A stretch of 64,000 bases of DNA from an uncultured Mycobacteriaceae bacterium (GCA_902826815.1 CADEGF010000002.1:62001-126000); one strand, 5' to 3'; counted from the first letter of the stretch, positions 28,108 through 39,966 are shown. The notes: generated by a model from the sequence alone, not told the origin. Translations and numbers: made by a program.

Positions 28108-28509
28108 CTACAGGTCGTTGGCCACGTCGGCCCTGCCGTCACCGTTGCTGTCGGTCAGCCTGATATCCCAGCGCCCGTCGCCGTCGGAGTCGACGTAGGC
28201 GACGCCGTCGCCGAACGCGCGATCGGCCAGCCCGTCGCCGTCGATGTCGAGCAGCCGTAATTGGCCGCCGCGGTCCATGCTCACCGACCAGGTGCCCGAG
28301 CCGTCGTCGGTGAAGTAGTCCTGTCCGTCGAGCACGGCGTGCTCGGCGACGCCGTCGTCGTCGAGGTCGGCCAGCAGGTCGTCGACCGTCCCGTCGCCGT
28401 CGATATCCACCCCGACCGCGTCGAGGGCGCCGTCGGCATCGATATCGGTGGTCGGGGGCGCGCTCCACAGCGTCGCCGAGCCGTCACCGTCAGAGAGGCA
28501 GTAGTCCAC
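28108..28509 (-). CDS. Asp-rich repeat protein (DUF6802-like, calcium-binding type)
   Basis: A 133-residue protein made largely of repeats with the pattern D-x-D-x-D-G (DIDADGALDAVGVDIDGDGTVDD, DSDGDGRWD), which resemble EF-hand/dockerin calcium loops. There is no signal peptide. The GTG start at 28509 lies 18 nt after the pcnA stop and in the same reading frame as pcnA, with only the TGA separating them. Function unknown. Confidence 0.7.
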   Translation of the reverse strand: MDYCLSDGDGSATLWSAPPTTDIDADGALDAVGVDIDGDGTVDDLLADLDDDGVAEHAVLDGQDYFTDDGSGTWSVSMDRGGQLRLLDIDGDGLADRAFGDGVAYVDSDGDGRWDIRLTDSNGDGRADVANDL

Positions 28510-28527
28510 ACCCGATTCGACGTCGGG

Positions 28528-29955
28528 TCAGCTCCTGGCGTTCCACCACGCCAACAGTTCGGTAACCGCGTCGTCGTGGCTGAGCGGCCCGCGGTCGAGC
28601 CGCAGCTCCTTGAGAAAGTTCCACGCCTCGCCGACCTGCGGGCCCGCCGGGATGTCGAGGATCTTCATGATCTCGTTGCCGTCGAGGTCGGGGCGAACGC
28701 GCTGCAGGTCCTCTTTCGCCGCGAGCTCGGCGATCCGCGCCTCGAGGTCGTCGTAGTTGGCCTGCAACCGGGCCGCACGCCGCTTGTTGCGGGTTGTGCA
28801 GTCGGCCCGCACCAGCTTGTGCAGCCGCGGCAGCAGCGGTCCGGCATCGGTGACGTAACGCCGCACCGCCGAGTCGGTCCACTTTCCGTCGCCGTAGCCG
28901 TGGAACCGCAGATGCAGATAAACCAGCTGCGACACGTCGTCGACCATCTGCTTGGAGTATTTCAGCGCCCGCATCCGCTTACGGGTCATCTTCGCGCCGA
29001 CCACCTCGTGGTGGTGAAAGCTCACTCCGCCGTCGGACTCGTGCCGACGCGTCGACGGCTTACCGATGTCGTGCAGCAGCGCCGCCCAGCGCAGCACCAG
29101 GTCGGGACCGTCGTCCTCGAGGCCGATCGCCTGCCGCAGCACCGTCAGCGAGTGCTGGTAGACGTCCTTGTGCTGGTGATGTTCGTCGATGGCCATCCGC
29201 ATCGCGCCGATCTCGGGCAGCGCCACATCTCCGAGCCCGCTTTCCACCATCAGATCGATGCCCGCAGGCGGATCCGCGCCGAGGATCATCTTGTCCAGCT
29301 CGGCGGCCACCCGCTCGGCCGTGATCCGCTCGAGCTGACCGGCCATCGCCGCCATCGCCTCCCGCACCCGCGGCGCCACGTCGAAGCCGAGCTGCGAGAC
29401 GAAGCGGGCCGCCCGCAGCATCCGCAGCGGATCGTCGCCGAAGGACACCTCGGGTGCGGCTGGTGTGTCGAGCACACGGGCGCGCAGGGCGTCCAAACCG
29501 CCGAGCGGATCGAGGAATTCGCCTGGGCCGTCCGGCGTGATGCGGACCGCCATCGCGTTGACGGTGAAGTCGCGGCGCACCAGATCGTCGTCGAGGCGGT
29601 CGCCGAAGCGAACCTCTGGATTGCGTGACACCTGGTCGTAGACGTCGGCCCTGAACGTGGTGATCTCCAGGCGCCGGTCGCCCTTGCCGACGCCGAGGGT
29701 GCCGTATTCGATGCCGGTCTCCCACAGCGCATCCGCCCACGGCCGCAGCATCCGCGCCATCTCGTCGGGCCGGGCGTCGGTGGTGAAGTCGAGGTCGGTC
29801 AGCGGCCTGCCCAGCAACGGGTCGCGCACGCTTCCGCCGACCAGATACAACTCGTGTCCGGCGTCAGCGAACACGCGACCGATATCGCGCAGTACGGCGG
29901 CGTCCTGATTCAGCGCCACCTGGGCAGCGGCGAGCAGTTCAGCGTTGTCGGACAC
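28528..29955 (-). CDS. pcnA: CCA tRNA nucleotidyltransferase
   Basis: Adds or repairs the CCA end of tRNAs. The protein has 475 residues. The nucleotidyltransferase core has LVGGSVRDPLLGRPLTDLDF, with the two catalytic Asp in DLD, and RRDFTVNAMA. A C-terminal HD-type domain carries ALLHDIGKP. GTG 29955 is the start because MSDNAELLAAAQ matches the family N-terminus, and the longer in-frame extension overlaps the divergent mutT4 gene. The intergenic region shared with mutT4 is 84 bp. Confidence 0.93.
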   Translation of the reverse strand: MSDNAELLAAAQVALNQDAAVLRDIGRVFADAGHELYLVGGSVRDPLLGRPLTDLDFTTDARPDEMARMLRPWADALWETGIEYGTLGVGKGDRRLEITTFRADVYDQVSRNPEVRFGDRLDDDLVRRDFTVNAMAVRITPDGPGEFLDPLGGLDALRARVLDTPAAPEVSFGDDPLRMLRAARFVSQLGFDVAPRVREAMAAMAGQLERITAERVAAELDKMILGADPPAGIDLMVESGLGDVALPEIGAMRMAIDEHHQHKDVYQHSLTVLRQAIGLEDDGPDLVLRWAALLHDIGKPSTRRHESDGGVSFHHHEVVGAKMTRKRMRALKYSKQMVDDVSQLVYLHLRFHGYGDGKWTDSAVRRYVTDAGPLLPRLHKLVRADCTTRNKRRAARLQANYDDLEARIAELAAKEDLQRVRPDLDGNEIMKILDIPAGPQVGEAWNFLKELRLDRGPLSHDDAVTELLAWWNARS

Positions 29956-30039
29956 GGTCAATGAGCGTAGAGGTAACGGTCCTGCACCGAGCGGCGAGTG
30001 GGGCGGGAGCGAATTCTCATGGCAGCTACTATCGCTTGG

Positions 30040-30819
30040 GTGTCGGACGGCGAACAGGCCAAACCCCGACGGCGCCGCGGGCGTCGTCGCGGCAGGCGTG
30101 CGGCCGGTCCACCCGACACCGCCAAAGCCCAGCACAACAACAATTCGGTGGTGCCGGAGCCCGATAGCACCCCCGTCCCCGACGGTAGGCCCAAGCCGCA
30201 TAAACCGCGGGGTTCGCGCCGTGGCCCCGACCGGCTGCGCACGGTTCATGAGACGTCGGCGGGCGGCCTGGTCATCGACGGTATCGACGGCCCGAAGGAC
30301 GGCCAGGTCGCTGCGCTGATCGGGCGGATCGACCGCAGGGGCCGGATGCTGTGGTCCCTGCCCAAGGGACATATCGAACTCGGTGAGACGGCCGAGCAGA
30401 CCGCGATCCGCGAAGTCGCCGAGGAGACGGGCATCCAGGGCAGCGTGCTCGCCGCGCTCGGCAGCATCGACTACTGGTTCGTCACCGAGGGCAGGCGCGT
30501 GCACAAGACCGTGCACCACTACCTGATGCGGTTCCTCGGCGGCGAGCTGTCCGATGAGGACGTCGAGGTCAGTGAGGTGGCCTGGGTGCCCCTCGGAGAG
30601 CTGGCGTCGCGGCTGGCCTACGCCGACGAGCGCAAGCTCGCCGAGGTCGCCGACGAGCTGATCGACAAGCTGCACCACGACGGGCCTGCGGCCCTGCCGC
30701 CGCTGCCCCACAGCTCACCGCGTCGGCGTGCTCAGACGCACTCGCACACCCGCAATCGCCGTACCGGTGACGCCGGCCCGCCCAAGCCGCGGACGAACGG
30801 CTGCGGACAAGGGCCGTGA
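30040..30819 (+). CDS. mutT4: NUDIX hydrolase MutT4
   Basis: A 259-residue NUDIX hydrolase. The Nudix box [20 protein letters not shown] matches G-x5-E-x7-R-E-U-x-E-E. A basic Arg-rich N-terminus (about residues 7-20) and a Pro-rich C-terminus flank the domain. GTG 30040 is chosen because it yields the mycobacterial N-terminus [16 protein letters not shown]. It is divergent from pcnA and its stop overlaps the next gene by 4 nt. The physiological substrate is uncertain; damaged-nucleotide clearance is usually proposed for the group. Confidence 0.9.
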   Translation: MSDGEQAKPRRRRGRRRGRRAAGPPDTAKAQHNNNSVVPEPDSTPVPDGRPKPHKPRGSRRGPDRLRTVHETSAGGLVIDGIDGPKDGQVAALIGRIDRRGRMLWSLPKGHIELGETAEQTAIREVAEETGIQGSVLAALGSIDYWFVTEGRRVHKTVHHYLMRFLGGELSDEDVEVSEVAWVPLGELASRLAYADERKLAEVADELIDKLHHDGPAALPPLPHSSPRRRAQTHSHTRNRRTGDAGPPKPRTNGCGQGP

Positions 30820-33218
30820 CCGCCTGCCGGGGTACCGGCACGGTGCTGGCTCGACTGCTCGCCGTGGTGGCACTGCTGATCCTCGTCGTCGCGCCGACGA
30901 TTTCGCCGCCTGCCGCCGCGGGCGAGCCGGGTTCCGTGCCGTTCCTGCAGGTCCGCATCGACCGCGTCACGCCCGAGGTGGTGACGACAACCAGCGACCC
31001 CGTCGTCACCGTGTCCGGCACCGTGCTGAATGTCGGCGACCGGCCTGTCCGCGATGTGATGGTCCGCCTCGAGCACGCCGCCGCCGTCAGTTCGTCTTCG
31101 GGGCTGCGCACCAACCTCGGCGGTGCGAACGACCAATTCGAAGCCGTCGCCGACTTCATCACCGTTTCCACGGAACTGCAACGCGGCCAGAATGTTCCGT
31201 TCCACCTGACCGTCCCGTTGCGCGCCCCGCGGGGACCCTCGCTCGGCATCGACAAGCCCGGTGTTTATCCGCTTCTCGTCAACGCCAACGGCACCCCCGA
31301 CTACGGCGATCCGGCCCGGCTCGACGATGCCCGCTTCCTGCTGCCGGTGATCGGGGTGCCTCCGGAGCCCGCATCGAACCCCGCGGCCGATGTGCTGACC
31401 GACGTGGTCGCACCCGACACCTCGAAACCGGTGCGGCTGACCGTCTTGTGGCCGCTCGGCGACCGGCCGCGGTTGGCTGCGGGCGCGCCCGGCGGAACCA
31501 CACCCGTTCGGCTGACCGACGACGAGCTCGCCACCTCGCTGGCAAGCGGCGGGCGGCTGGACACTCTGTTGTCAGCCGTCGACTTCGCGACCAGCCCGAC
31601 GGTCGACCCCGGTGGCCAGGTGCGCAGCGCGGTATGCCTGGCCGTCGACCCGGATCTGCTGGTCACCGTGAATGCGATGACGGGCGGCTACGTCGTGAAC
31701 GACGGACCCGACGCGGGTCCTTCGACGCCGACGCGCCCCGGTACCGGTCAGGACGCCGCCGTGAACTGGCTCAACCGGCTCAGGACGGTGGCCAACCGGA
31801 TGTGCGTCGCCCCAGCGAACTACGCGCAGGCCGACCTCGACGCCCTGCAGCGGGTGGGTGATCCTGGCCTGAGTTCGATCGCCACCAACGGCGCAGGCGA
31901 CATCGTCGACCAGATTCTGGGTATCACCTCGACGCGCGGCGCCACGTTGGTCGGCGACGGTCCGCTGACCGGCCCGGCCATCCAGTTGCTTTCCGCCCAG
32001 GGGCCGACTGTCGCGATCGCCGCGGCCGGCCTCACCGCGCACGATTCGCAGAACGGTGAGCGGGCGACGGCCGCCGTCAACCCCGTCCGTTACACCCCCG
32101 AGGTCGTCGCCGCGCCGTTCGACCCCGGCGTCTCCGCCGCACTGGCCGGGGCGGGCGACGACCCGTGGACCCCGTCGTATCTCGATGCAGGACTTGATAT
32201 TCCGCTTCAGCACGACTCTGCGGTGGCGCGCAGGCAGGACGCTCTTGGCTCCGTCCTTTGGCGCTCGCTGGCCCCTGAAGCCGAGCCGCGGAGTCAGATC
32301 CTGATGCCACCGATGGAATGGGGTCTTCGGCCCGACGACGCCGCGTCGATCCTGTCCGCGGTGGCCACCTCGATCCGGGCGGGTCTGGCAGCACCGCGGC
32401 CGTTGACCGCGGTGATCGCCGAGAGCGAGGCCGTCCCGCAACGGGATATCAGCCCGCTGCCCGACACCGTGCCCGCCAACCCACGGGCTCGTTTCGACGA
32501 CGCGGTGACCTCGGGGATCGCGGGCACCACCGGCAGGCTTTGGGGGTTGACCGCGGCGCTGACGAGCGACGAGCGCACCGGGCTCACCGGCACGCAGTAC
32601 ACCGCACCGTTGCGCGAGGACATGTTGCGCGCGCTGAGCCAGTCGGTGCCGCCGGACGCCCGAAACGGGCTTGCGCAGCAGCGGCTGACGACGACCAGCG
32701 AGACCGTCAGCGACCTCTTCAATGCGGTGACGATCGTGAACCCCGGCGGTTCCTACACGCTGGCCACCGAGCGCAGCCCGCTTCCGCTCGCGCTGCGCAA
32801 CGACCTACCGGTTCCGATACGGGTCAAGCTGCTGGTCGACGCCCCGCCGGGGATGACGGTCAGCGATATGGGCGAGATCGAGCTGCCGCCGGGATACCTG
32901 CCGCTGCAGGTACCGATCGAAGTCCACTTCACCCAGCGGGTGGCGGTCGACGTCGCCCTGCGCACCGCCGACGGATTGCCGCTCGGCGAGCCGGTGCGGC
33001 TGTCGGTGCACTCCAACGCGTACGGCCGGGTGCTGTTCTTCATCACCTTGTCGGTGGGTGCTGTTCTCGTCGCGCTTGCCGGTCGTCGACTGTGGCACCG
33101 GTTCCGCGGTCAGCCCGATCGCGCCGATCTGGACCGTCCCGATCCGCTGGATACCGCGCTGGCGCACGGCGAACGCGCGGACGGCCCCGTCACCGCGGGC
33201 GAAGAGCGCGACCAATGA
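30816..33218 (+). CDS. DUF6049 family secreted/membrane protein (Rv3909-like)
   Basis: An 800-residue protein with an N-terminal signal segment (residues about 8-32), a long extracytoplasmic region and a C-terminal membrane helix (about residues 732-750) followed by a charged tail. It overlaps mutT4 upstream (GTGA) and murJ downstream (ATGA), so it is translationally coupled to both. The conserved position before murJ suggests a role in envelope biogenesis. Function unknown. Confidence 0.85.
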   Translation: MTACRGTGTVLARLLAVVALLILVVAPTISPPAAAGEPGSVPFLQVRIDRVTPEVVTTTSDPVVTVSGTVLNVGDRPVRDVMVRLEHAAAVSSSSGLRTNLGGANDQFEAVADFITVSTELQRGQNVPFHLTVPLRAPRGPSLGIDKPGVYPLLVNANGTPDYGDPARLDDARFLLPVIGVPPEPASNPAADVLTDVVAPDTSKPVRLTVLWPLGDRPRLAAGAPGGTTPVRLTDDELATSLASGGRLDTLLSAVDFATSPTVDPGGQVRSAVCLAVDPDLLVTVNAMTGGYVVNDGPDAGPSTPTRPGTGQDAAVNWLNRLRTVANRMCVAPANYAQADLDALQRVGDPGLSSIATNGAGDIVDQILGITSTRGATLVGDGPLTGPAIQLLSAQGPTVAIAAAGLTAHDSQNGERATAAVNPVRYTPEVVAAPFDPGVSAALAGAGDDPWTPSYLDAGLDIPLQHDSAVARRQDALGSVLWRSLAPEAEPRSQILMPPMEWGLRPDDAASILSAVATSIRAGLAAPRPLTAVIAESEAVPQRDISPLPDTVPANPRARFDDAVTSGIAGTTGRLWGLTAALTSDERTGLTGTQYTAPLREDMLRALSQSVPPDARNGLAQQRLTTTSETVSDLFNAVTIVNPGGSYTLATERSPLPLALRNDLPVPIRVKLLVDAPPGMTVSDMGEIELPPGYLPLQVPIEVHFTQRVAVDVALRTADGLPLGEPVRLSVHSNAYGRVLFFITLSVGAVLVALAGRRLWHRFRGQPDRADLDRPDPLDTALAHGERADGPVTAGEERDQ

Positions 33219-36200
33219 GTACCACCGGTCGGCCCTTCGGGCCTGCCCAGCCACCGTTCGACCGCGGTGGCGGCCCCGTGGGTCGGCCGCCGATGCCGCC
33301 GGGGGGCTACCGGCCGCCTGTGCCGCCCCCCGGAATGCTGCCTGCGGGCCACCTGCCACCTCCACCGCCGCAGCGCCGGGTGCCGCCTGCTCCCCCCCGG
33401 CAGCGCATCCCGCGCGGACCGGCACCCCGACGGCGCGCAGGAAGGCCCGAGCTGAGCGATGCGGCAGTGGTATCGCGCTCGTGGGGGATGGCGGTCGCGA
33501 CACTGGTCAGCCGGATCACCGGCTTCATCCGCATCGTGCTGCTTGCCGCAATTCTCGGCGCGGCGCTGTCCAGCGCCTTCTCCGTGGCCAACCAGCTGCC
33601 CAACCTCGTCGCGGCGCTGGTGCTCGAGGCAACCTTCACGGCGATCTTCGTTCCGGTGCTGGCCCGCGCCGAGCGTGACGATCCCGACGGCGGCACGGCG
33701 TTCGTCCGGCGCCTTGTCACGTTGGCCACGGCCCTTCTGTTGGTCGCGACGGTGGTGTCGGTGGCGGCGGCGCCGCTTCTCGTTCGGTTGATGCTCGGCA
33801 GCGACCCGCAGGTCAACGAGTCGCTGACGACCGCCTTCGCCTACCTGCTGCTGCCGCAGGTCATCTTCTATGGTCTGTCGTCGGTGTTCATGGCAATCCT
33901 GAACACCCGCAACGTGTTCGGCCCTCCCGCATGGGCACCGGTCATCAACAACGTCGTCGCCATCGCCACCCTCGTCGTGTATCTCATTGTGCCGGGCGAA
34001 CTTTCGATCGATCCGGTCGAGATGGGCAACGCCAAGCTGCTGGTGCTCGGCATCGGCACCACGCTCGGTGTGTTCGCCCAGACGGCCGTGCTGCTCGTCG
34101 CGATCCGGAGGGAACGGGTCAGCCTTCGGCCGCTGTGGGGGCTCGACGACCGGCTGCGCCGGTTCGGCGGGATGGCCGCGGCGATGGTGCTCTACGTCCT
34201 GATCAGTCAGGTCGGGCTGATCGTCGGTAACCAGATCGCCAGCGAGGCCGCGGCCTCGGGGCCCGCCATCTACAACTACACCTGGCTGGTGCTGATGCTC
34301 CCGTTCGGGATGATCGGCGTGACGGTGCTGACGGTGGTGATGCCGCGACTGAGCCGCAACGCCGCGGCCAACGACACCCGCGCGGTGCTGGGCGATCTCT
34401 CGCTGGCCACGCGGCTGACCATGGTCACGCTGATCCCGATCGTCGCGTTCATGACGGTCGCGGGACCGGCCATCGGCAGCGCCCTTTTCGCATACGGGAA
34501 CTTCGGCGACGTCGACGCAGGCTATCTGGGCATGGCGATCACGCTGTCGGCGTTCACGCTGATCCCGTACGCGCTGGTGCTGCTGCAACTGCGGGTCTTC
34601 TACGCAAAGGAGCAGCCGTGGACGCCGATCATCGTCATCGTCGTCATCACCGCGGTGAAGATCGCCGCGTCGTTGGCCGCACCGCACCTCACCGATGACC
34701 GCGAGCTGATCGCCGGATATCTCGGCCTGGCCAACGGGATCGGCTTCCTGGCCGGCGCGGTCGTCGGCTATATCCTGTTGCGCGCCAACCTGAATCCGCC
34801 GGGCGGGCGGCTGATCAGCCTGGAAGTGGTTCGCACGGTCCTGGTCGCGACGGCCGCCTCGATCCTCGCCGGGCTGCTGGCCCATGTCGTCGATCAGCTG
34901 CTCGGTCTCGAGTCGCTGACCGAGAACCACGGCGGCGGCGGATCGATGCTGCGGCTGTCGGTGCTCGGTTTGATCATGCTTCCGGTCATCGCCGCGGTCA
35001 TGCTGGCGGCCCGGGTGCCTGACGCTCAAGCCGCGCTCGCCGCGGTCCGGCGCCGTCTCGGCAGGACCCCGAAAGTAGCCGGGTCCCCGGTTCCCCCGTC
35101 CGTCCGACCACGCCCAGGGGCGCCTCTCACGTACTCTGATCACAGGAATTCGCTCGCGTCACGGGGCCGTCATAGCCCGCAGGCCGCTTGGCGCGGGCCT
35201 CCGGCCCCGGTTGCCGGAGCAGGGATGCGGAAAGGACCAGCGGTGACCGACGACTCCGCAGGCGACTCCGCGCCCCTGCCTGACAACGGCGCTACCACCA
35301 AGATTCCCCTCCCCACCGCCGCCGACGACTTCGAACCAGACGTCCCGATCGACGCGCCCGACGACCGCGATGTCGCCGCAGCCGGCGAGGCTGAGCAGGG
35401 CGAAAAGGGAACGATGCCGGTCAGCACGGTGTCACCGCCCGCGTCGGGCAGGCCACCGGCCGACTACGGCGGCGACCCGACCCGCGAGGGCCTGCCGTTC
35501 GACATTCCCCGCGAACCGGCCATCGAGACGGCGACCTCGGATGAGGACGTGCACCTCATTCCCGGCGCCAGCATCGGCGGCGGCCGCTACCGGCTGCTGG
35601 TTTTCCACGGCGGGCCGCCCAACCTGCAGTTCTGGCAGGCGCTGGACACCGCACTGGACCGGCAGGTCGCCCTGACGTTCGTCGACCCGGAGGCGGCCCT
35701 GTCTGACGAGGATCTGCAGGAGATTCTGGACCGCACGCTGCGACTGAGCCGCATCGAGAGCCCCGGTATCGCCCGCATCCTCGACGTGGCGAACACCGGG
35801 TCGGGCGGGTTGGTCGTGAGCGAGTGGATCCGCGGCGGATCGCTGCAGGAGGTGGCCGAGACGTCGCCGTCGGCGATCGGGGGCGCCCGCGCGATGCAGA
35901 CCCTGGCCTCGGCCGCCGAGCAGGCGCACCGGGCCGGCGTGGCGATGTCGATCGACCACCCGAGCAGGGTCCGCGTCAGCATCGAGGGCGACGTGGCGCT
36001 GGCGTTCCCTGCGACCATGCCCGATGCCACCCCGGAAGACGACATCCGCGGTATCGGGGCGGCCCTGTACGCACTGCTGATCAATCGCTGGCCGCTGTCC
36101 GAGGCGGGCGTGCGCAGCGGGTTGGCGCCCGCCGAGGTCGACGCCGCAGGCGAGCCCGTCGAGCCCCGGTCCGTCGACCGCGAGATCCCGTTCCAGATCT

Positions 36201-37024
36201 CGGCAGCCGCCGCCAGGTCGGTACAGGCGGGCGGCGGCATCCGCAGCGCCCCGACACTGCTGAACCTGCTGCAACAGGCCACCGCGATCGCCGACCGCAC
36301 CGAGTTGATCAACCCCGTCGACGAGCCCGAATCACCCGTGAAACCTGCTGGAGTCCGCGGTCCCACCGCCGACGAATCGGGGGCCGGGGGCCGCAGGCGT
36401 AAGGGGCTGATCATCGGTCTCAGCGTCGCCGCCGCCGTCATCGTCGTCGCCTTGGTCGTGTTGGCGTCGGTACTGAAGGGCATCTTCGGCGACGTCGGTG
36501 GATTCTCACAGGACGAGCTCGGCCTCAATGCGCCGACCACCTCCGCGGAGGGCGGCGGGTCATCCGGGTCCGGTGCGACGGTCAAACCCACCAAGGCAAC
36601 GGTGTTCTCACCGGAGGGCGAGGCCGACGCACCCGATGAGGCCTCGTTGGCGATTGACGGCAACGCGTCGACCGTGTGGCCCATCGACACGTACAGCGAC
36701 CCCGTGCCGTTCCCCAACTTCAAGAACGGCGTCGGGCTGATGCTGCAGCTGCCCCAGCCCACCGCCATCGGTGAGGTCACCATCGACCTCAACAGCACCG
36801 GCACCTCAGTCGAGATCCGCTCGGCCCAGTCTCCGACACCGTCGTCGCTGGCCGATACCACCGTGCTGACACCCGCGACACCGCTGCGCCCCGGCTCCAA
36901 CACCATCAAGGTCGAGAACGCAGCGCCGACGTCCAATGTGTTGGTGTGGGTTTCGACGCTGGGTCAGGTGAGCGGCGAGAGCCGTTCGGACATCGCCGAG
37001 ATCACCCTGAAGGCGGCATCCTAG
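33215..37024 (+). CDS. murJ: Lipid II flippase MurJ with pseudokinase extension
   Basis: Flips lipid II across the membrane for peptidoglycan synthesis. The protein has 1269 residues, versus about 510 in most bacteria. A Pro-rich cytoplasmic N-terminus (about 1-75) leads into the 14-helix MurJ/MviN core (about 85-605; RITGFIRIVLLAAILGAALS). A linker, a pseudokinase domain (about 785-1000) without a normal catalytic loop, a membrane helix near 1063 and an external C-terminal domain follow. In mycobacteria the pseudokinase is phosphorylated by PknB and recruits FhaA. ATG 33215 overlaps the upstream stop (ATGA). Confidence 0.95.
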   Translation: MSTTGRPFGPAQPPFDRGGGPVGRPPMPPGGYRPPVPPPGMLPAGHLPPPPPQRRVPPAPPRQRIPRGPAPRRRAGRPELSDAAVVSRSWGMAVATLVSRITGFIRIVLLAAILGAALSSAFSVANQLPNLVAALVLEATFTAIFVPVLARAERDDPDGGTAFVRRLVTLATALLLVATVVSVAAAPLLVRLMLGSDPQVNESLTTAFAYLLLPQVIFYGLSSVFMAILNTRNVFGPPAWAPVINNVVAIATLVVYLIVPGELSIDPVEMGNAKLLVLGIGTTLGVFAQTAVLLVAIRRERVSLRPLWGLDDRLRRFGGMAAAMVLYVLISQVGLIVGNQIASEAAASGPAIYNYTWLVLMLPFGMIGVTVLTVVMPRLSRNAAANDTRAVLGDLSLATRLTMVTLIPIVAFMTVAGPAIGSALFAYGNFGDVDAGYLGMAITLSAFTLIPYALVLLQLRVFYAKEQPWTPIIVIVVITAVKIAASLAAPHLTDDRELIAGYLGLANGIGFLAGAVVGYILLRANLNPPGGRLISLEVVRTVLVATAASILAGLLAHVVDQLLGLESLTENHGGGGSMLRLSVLGLIMLPVIAAVMLAARVPDAQAALAAVRRRLGRTPKVAGSPVPPSVRPRPGAPLTYSDHRNSLASRGRHSPQAAWRGPPAPVAGAGMRKGPAVTDDSAGDSAPLPDNGATTKIPLPTAADDFEPDVPIDAPDDRDVAAAGEAEQGEKGTMPVSTVSPPASGRPPADYGGDPTREGLPFDIPREPAIETATSDEDVHLIPGASIGGGRYRLLVFHGGPPNLQFWQALDTALDRQVALTFVDPEAALSDEDLQEILDRTLRLSRIESPGIARILDVANTGSGGLVVSEWIRGGSLQEVAETSPSAIGGARAMQTLASAAEQAHRAGVAMSIDHPSRVRVSIEGDVALAFPATMPDATPEDDIRGIGAALYALLINRWPLSEAGVRSGLAPAEVDAAGEPVEPRSVDREIPFQISAAAARSVQAGGGIRSAPTLLNLLQQATAIADRTELINPVDEPESPVKPAGVRGPTADESGAGGRRRKGLIIGLSVAAAVIVVALVVLASVLKGIFGDVGGFSQDELGLNAPTTSAEGGGSSGSGATVKPTKATVFSPEGEADAPDEASLAIDGNASTVWPIDTYSDPVPFPNFKNGVGLMLQLPQPTAIGEVTIDLNSTGTSVEIRSAQSPTPSSLADTTVLTPATPLRPGSNTIKVENAAPTSNVLVWVSTLGQVSGESRSDIAEITLKAAS

Positions 37025-37059
37025 CCCGTTATCCCCAAGGGCAGTCGGCACGAACCGCG
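37013..37059 (+). repeat. 47-nt direct repeat, left copy (murJ 3' end)
   Basis: Covers the last two codons and stop of murJ and 35 nt beyond. It matches 38906-38952 at 44 of 47 positions in the same orientation. Together the copies bracket the TPP riboswitch and thiC. Confidence 0.92.
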
Positions 37060-37140
37060 AATCAGGAGTCGACCAAACCGGGGGCAGTTCCCCTGGCATT
37101 CCCGCCGTAGCGGCTCTGCGCTAGCGTGGTGAGTGCCAAC

Positions 37141-37228
37141 CACACGGGAGCGCACGCCGAGTGCGCTGAGAGGACGGGTAGGCCCGTCGACCGTACGAAC
37201 CTGACCGGGTAATGCCGGCGTAGGGAGA
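37141..37228 (+). ncRNA. TPP riboswitch (THI element)
   Basis: Conserved blocks are present in order: a CGGGAGC-type 5' segment, GCTGAGAGG, ACCGTACGAACCTGA and CCGGGTAATGCCGGCGTAGGGAG. The terminal GGGAG is 10 nt from the thiC GTG and probably serves as its Shine-Dalgarno sequence, so thiamine pyrophosphate binding would mask translation initiation. Confidence 0.93.
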
Positions 37229-37231
37229 TGA

Positions 37232-38872
<1,641 letters not shown>

Positions 38873-38905
38873 CGTTCCCTCCGCTGGCACCACAGGCCAG
38901 ATGCC

Positions 38906-38952
38906 GCGGCGTCCTAGCCCGTTATCCCCAAGGCCCGTCGGCACGAACCGCG
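38906..38952 (+). repeat. 47-nt direct repeat, right copy (before sigM)
   Basis: Starts 33 nt after the thiC stop. It repeats the murJ end sequence, including a GCGGCGTCCTAG that would encode Ala-Ser-stop in the murJ frame, which reads as a remnant of murJ's 3' end. Three mismatches to the copy at 37013-37059. Confidence 0.92.
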
Positions 38953-39016
38953 TAGTCAACAGGTTCTGCGAAAACTGGTGCGAAAACGGGGGTCACGCGG
39001 TGCTTAGAGTTCGCTG

Positions 39017-39604
39017 GTGGGCAGCTTCGAGATCATCGCCGAGACGGAACGCAGCGACTTCGACCTCCTCGCCGCGCACGTCGCAGGCGACCGGTACGCC
39101 TTCGAGGAACTGTTCTACCGCCACCACCGTCAGCTGTACCGGCTGGCGGTGATCACCAGCCGCAACCCAGACGACGCCGCCGACGCACTCCAGGACGCCC
39201 TGCTGTCAGCGCACCGGGGCGCGGCGTCCTTCCGCCGAGACTCCGCAGTGAGCAGCTGGCTCTACCGCATCGTCGTCAATGCCTGCCTGGATCGGCTGCG
39301 CCGCAACAAGTCCCATCTCACGACGGAACTCATCGACGACGCCCACACCGTCGGTGACCACACCCCGAGGGTAGACACCGCGATCATGGTGGAGCGCGCC
39401 CTGATGCGGCTGCCTGTCGAACAGCGCGCCGCGGTGGTCGCGGTCGACATGCAGGGCTATTCGATTGCCGAAACGGCTCGGATGCTGGGTGTCGCGGAGG
39501 GCACGGTGAAGAGCCGGTGCTCGCGGGCGCGCGCCAAACTCGCCGAGGCGCTCGGCTATTTCGATCGCCGGGCAGTGCCCGACGCCCGTGCCGCCGCGCA
39601 CTGA
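39017..39604 (+). CDS. sigM: ECF sigma factor SigM
   Basis: A 195-residue extracytoplasmic-function sigma factor. Region 2 lies at residues about 20-85 (YAFEELFYRHHRQLYRLA, SSWLYRIVVNACLDRLRR) and region 4 at about 125-180 (LPVEQRAAVVAV, SIAETARMLGVAEGTVKSR). GTG 39017 gives the N-terminus MGSFEIIAE. It is followed 14 nt later by the putative anti-sigma gene, then trxB/trxA, the usual mycobacterial order. In M. tuberculosis SigM drives a small set of ESX-type and lipid genes. Confidence 0.93.
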   Translation: MGSFEIIAETERSDFDLLAAHVAGDRYAFEELFYRHHRQLYRLAVITSRNPDDAADALQDALLSAHRGAASFRRDSAVSSWLYRIVVNACLDRLRRNKSHLTTELIDDAHTVGDHTPRVDTAIMVERALMRLPVEQRAAVVAVDMQGYSIAETARMLGVAEGTVKSRCSRARAKLAEALGYFDRRAVPDARAAAH

Positions 39605-39618
39605 GTCACTATTGAGGG

Positions 39619-39966
39619 ATGCGGGCGGACGAAGAGGGGCGTCCTGAGGAGCGGGTGCGAAGCGCGCTCGCGGGACTCGGCGCCGACGCCGCCTCGGCGC
39701 CTGAGGTTCCCGCTGCCGTCACGTCCCGGATCAGTGCGGCCCTACGCTCCGCACGGCAGCCACCCGCACACAGCGCGGGGGTCAGCCCCCGGTTTGTCGC
39801 CCTCGTGGTCGGGATCGGCGCGGCTCTGGCTGCCACCGCGGTCGGTATCGCGATGCTCCTTCACACCGCGCCTTCGCCGCGCTTCCCGTCGGGCCCGACC
39901 GCCGAGAAGATGACCGTGTCCCCGGTCCCCGCCGACACGCCGAAGCCCGTGGTCACGCGTCCGTAA
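39619..39966 (+). CDS. Putative anti-sigma factor for SigM, short form
   Basis: A 115-residue protein with a cytoplasmic N-terminus (about residues 1-58), one membrane helix (about 60-84) and a short external tail of about 30 residues. Position and topology match the SigM anti-sigma of M. tuberculosis (Rv3912), which as I recall is about 254 residues, so most of the external domain is absent here. The cytoplasmic part is also short and lacks a clear HxxxCxxC zinc motif. Identification rests on context and topology. Confidence 0.65.
   Translation: MRADEEGRPEERVRSALAGLGADAASAPEVPAAVTSRISAALRSARQPPAHSAGVSPRFVALVVGIGAALAATAVGIAMLLHTAPSPRFPSGPTAEKMTVSPVPADTPKPVVTRP

Noticed and set aside
32318-33214. 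Upstream in-frame extension of murJ
   Set aside because: It overlaps the DUF6049 gene for almost 900 nt and is Arg-rich; ATG 33215 with the ATGA overlap is the real start.
33110-35143. 677-codon open frame antisense to murJ
   Set aside because: Low-complexity Arg/Asp/Gln/His composition typical of the reverse frame of GC-rich genes; murJ on the other strand has clear motifs.
37071-37100. Terminator after murJ (GGGG-cagtt-CCCC)
   Set aside because: Only four paired bases and no T-tract; too weak to call.
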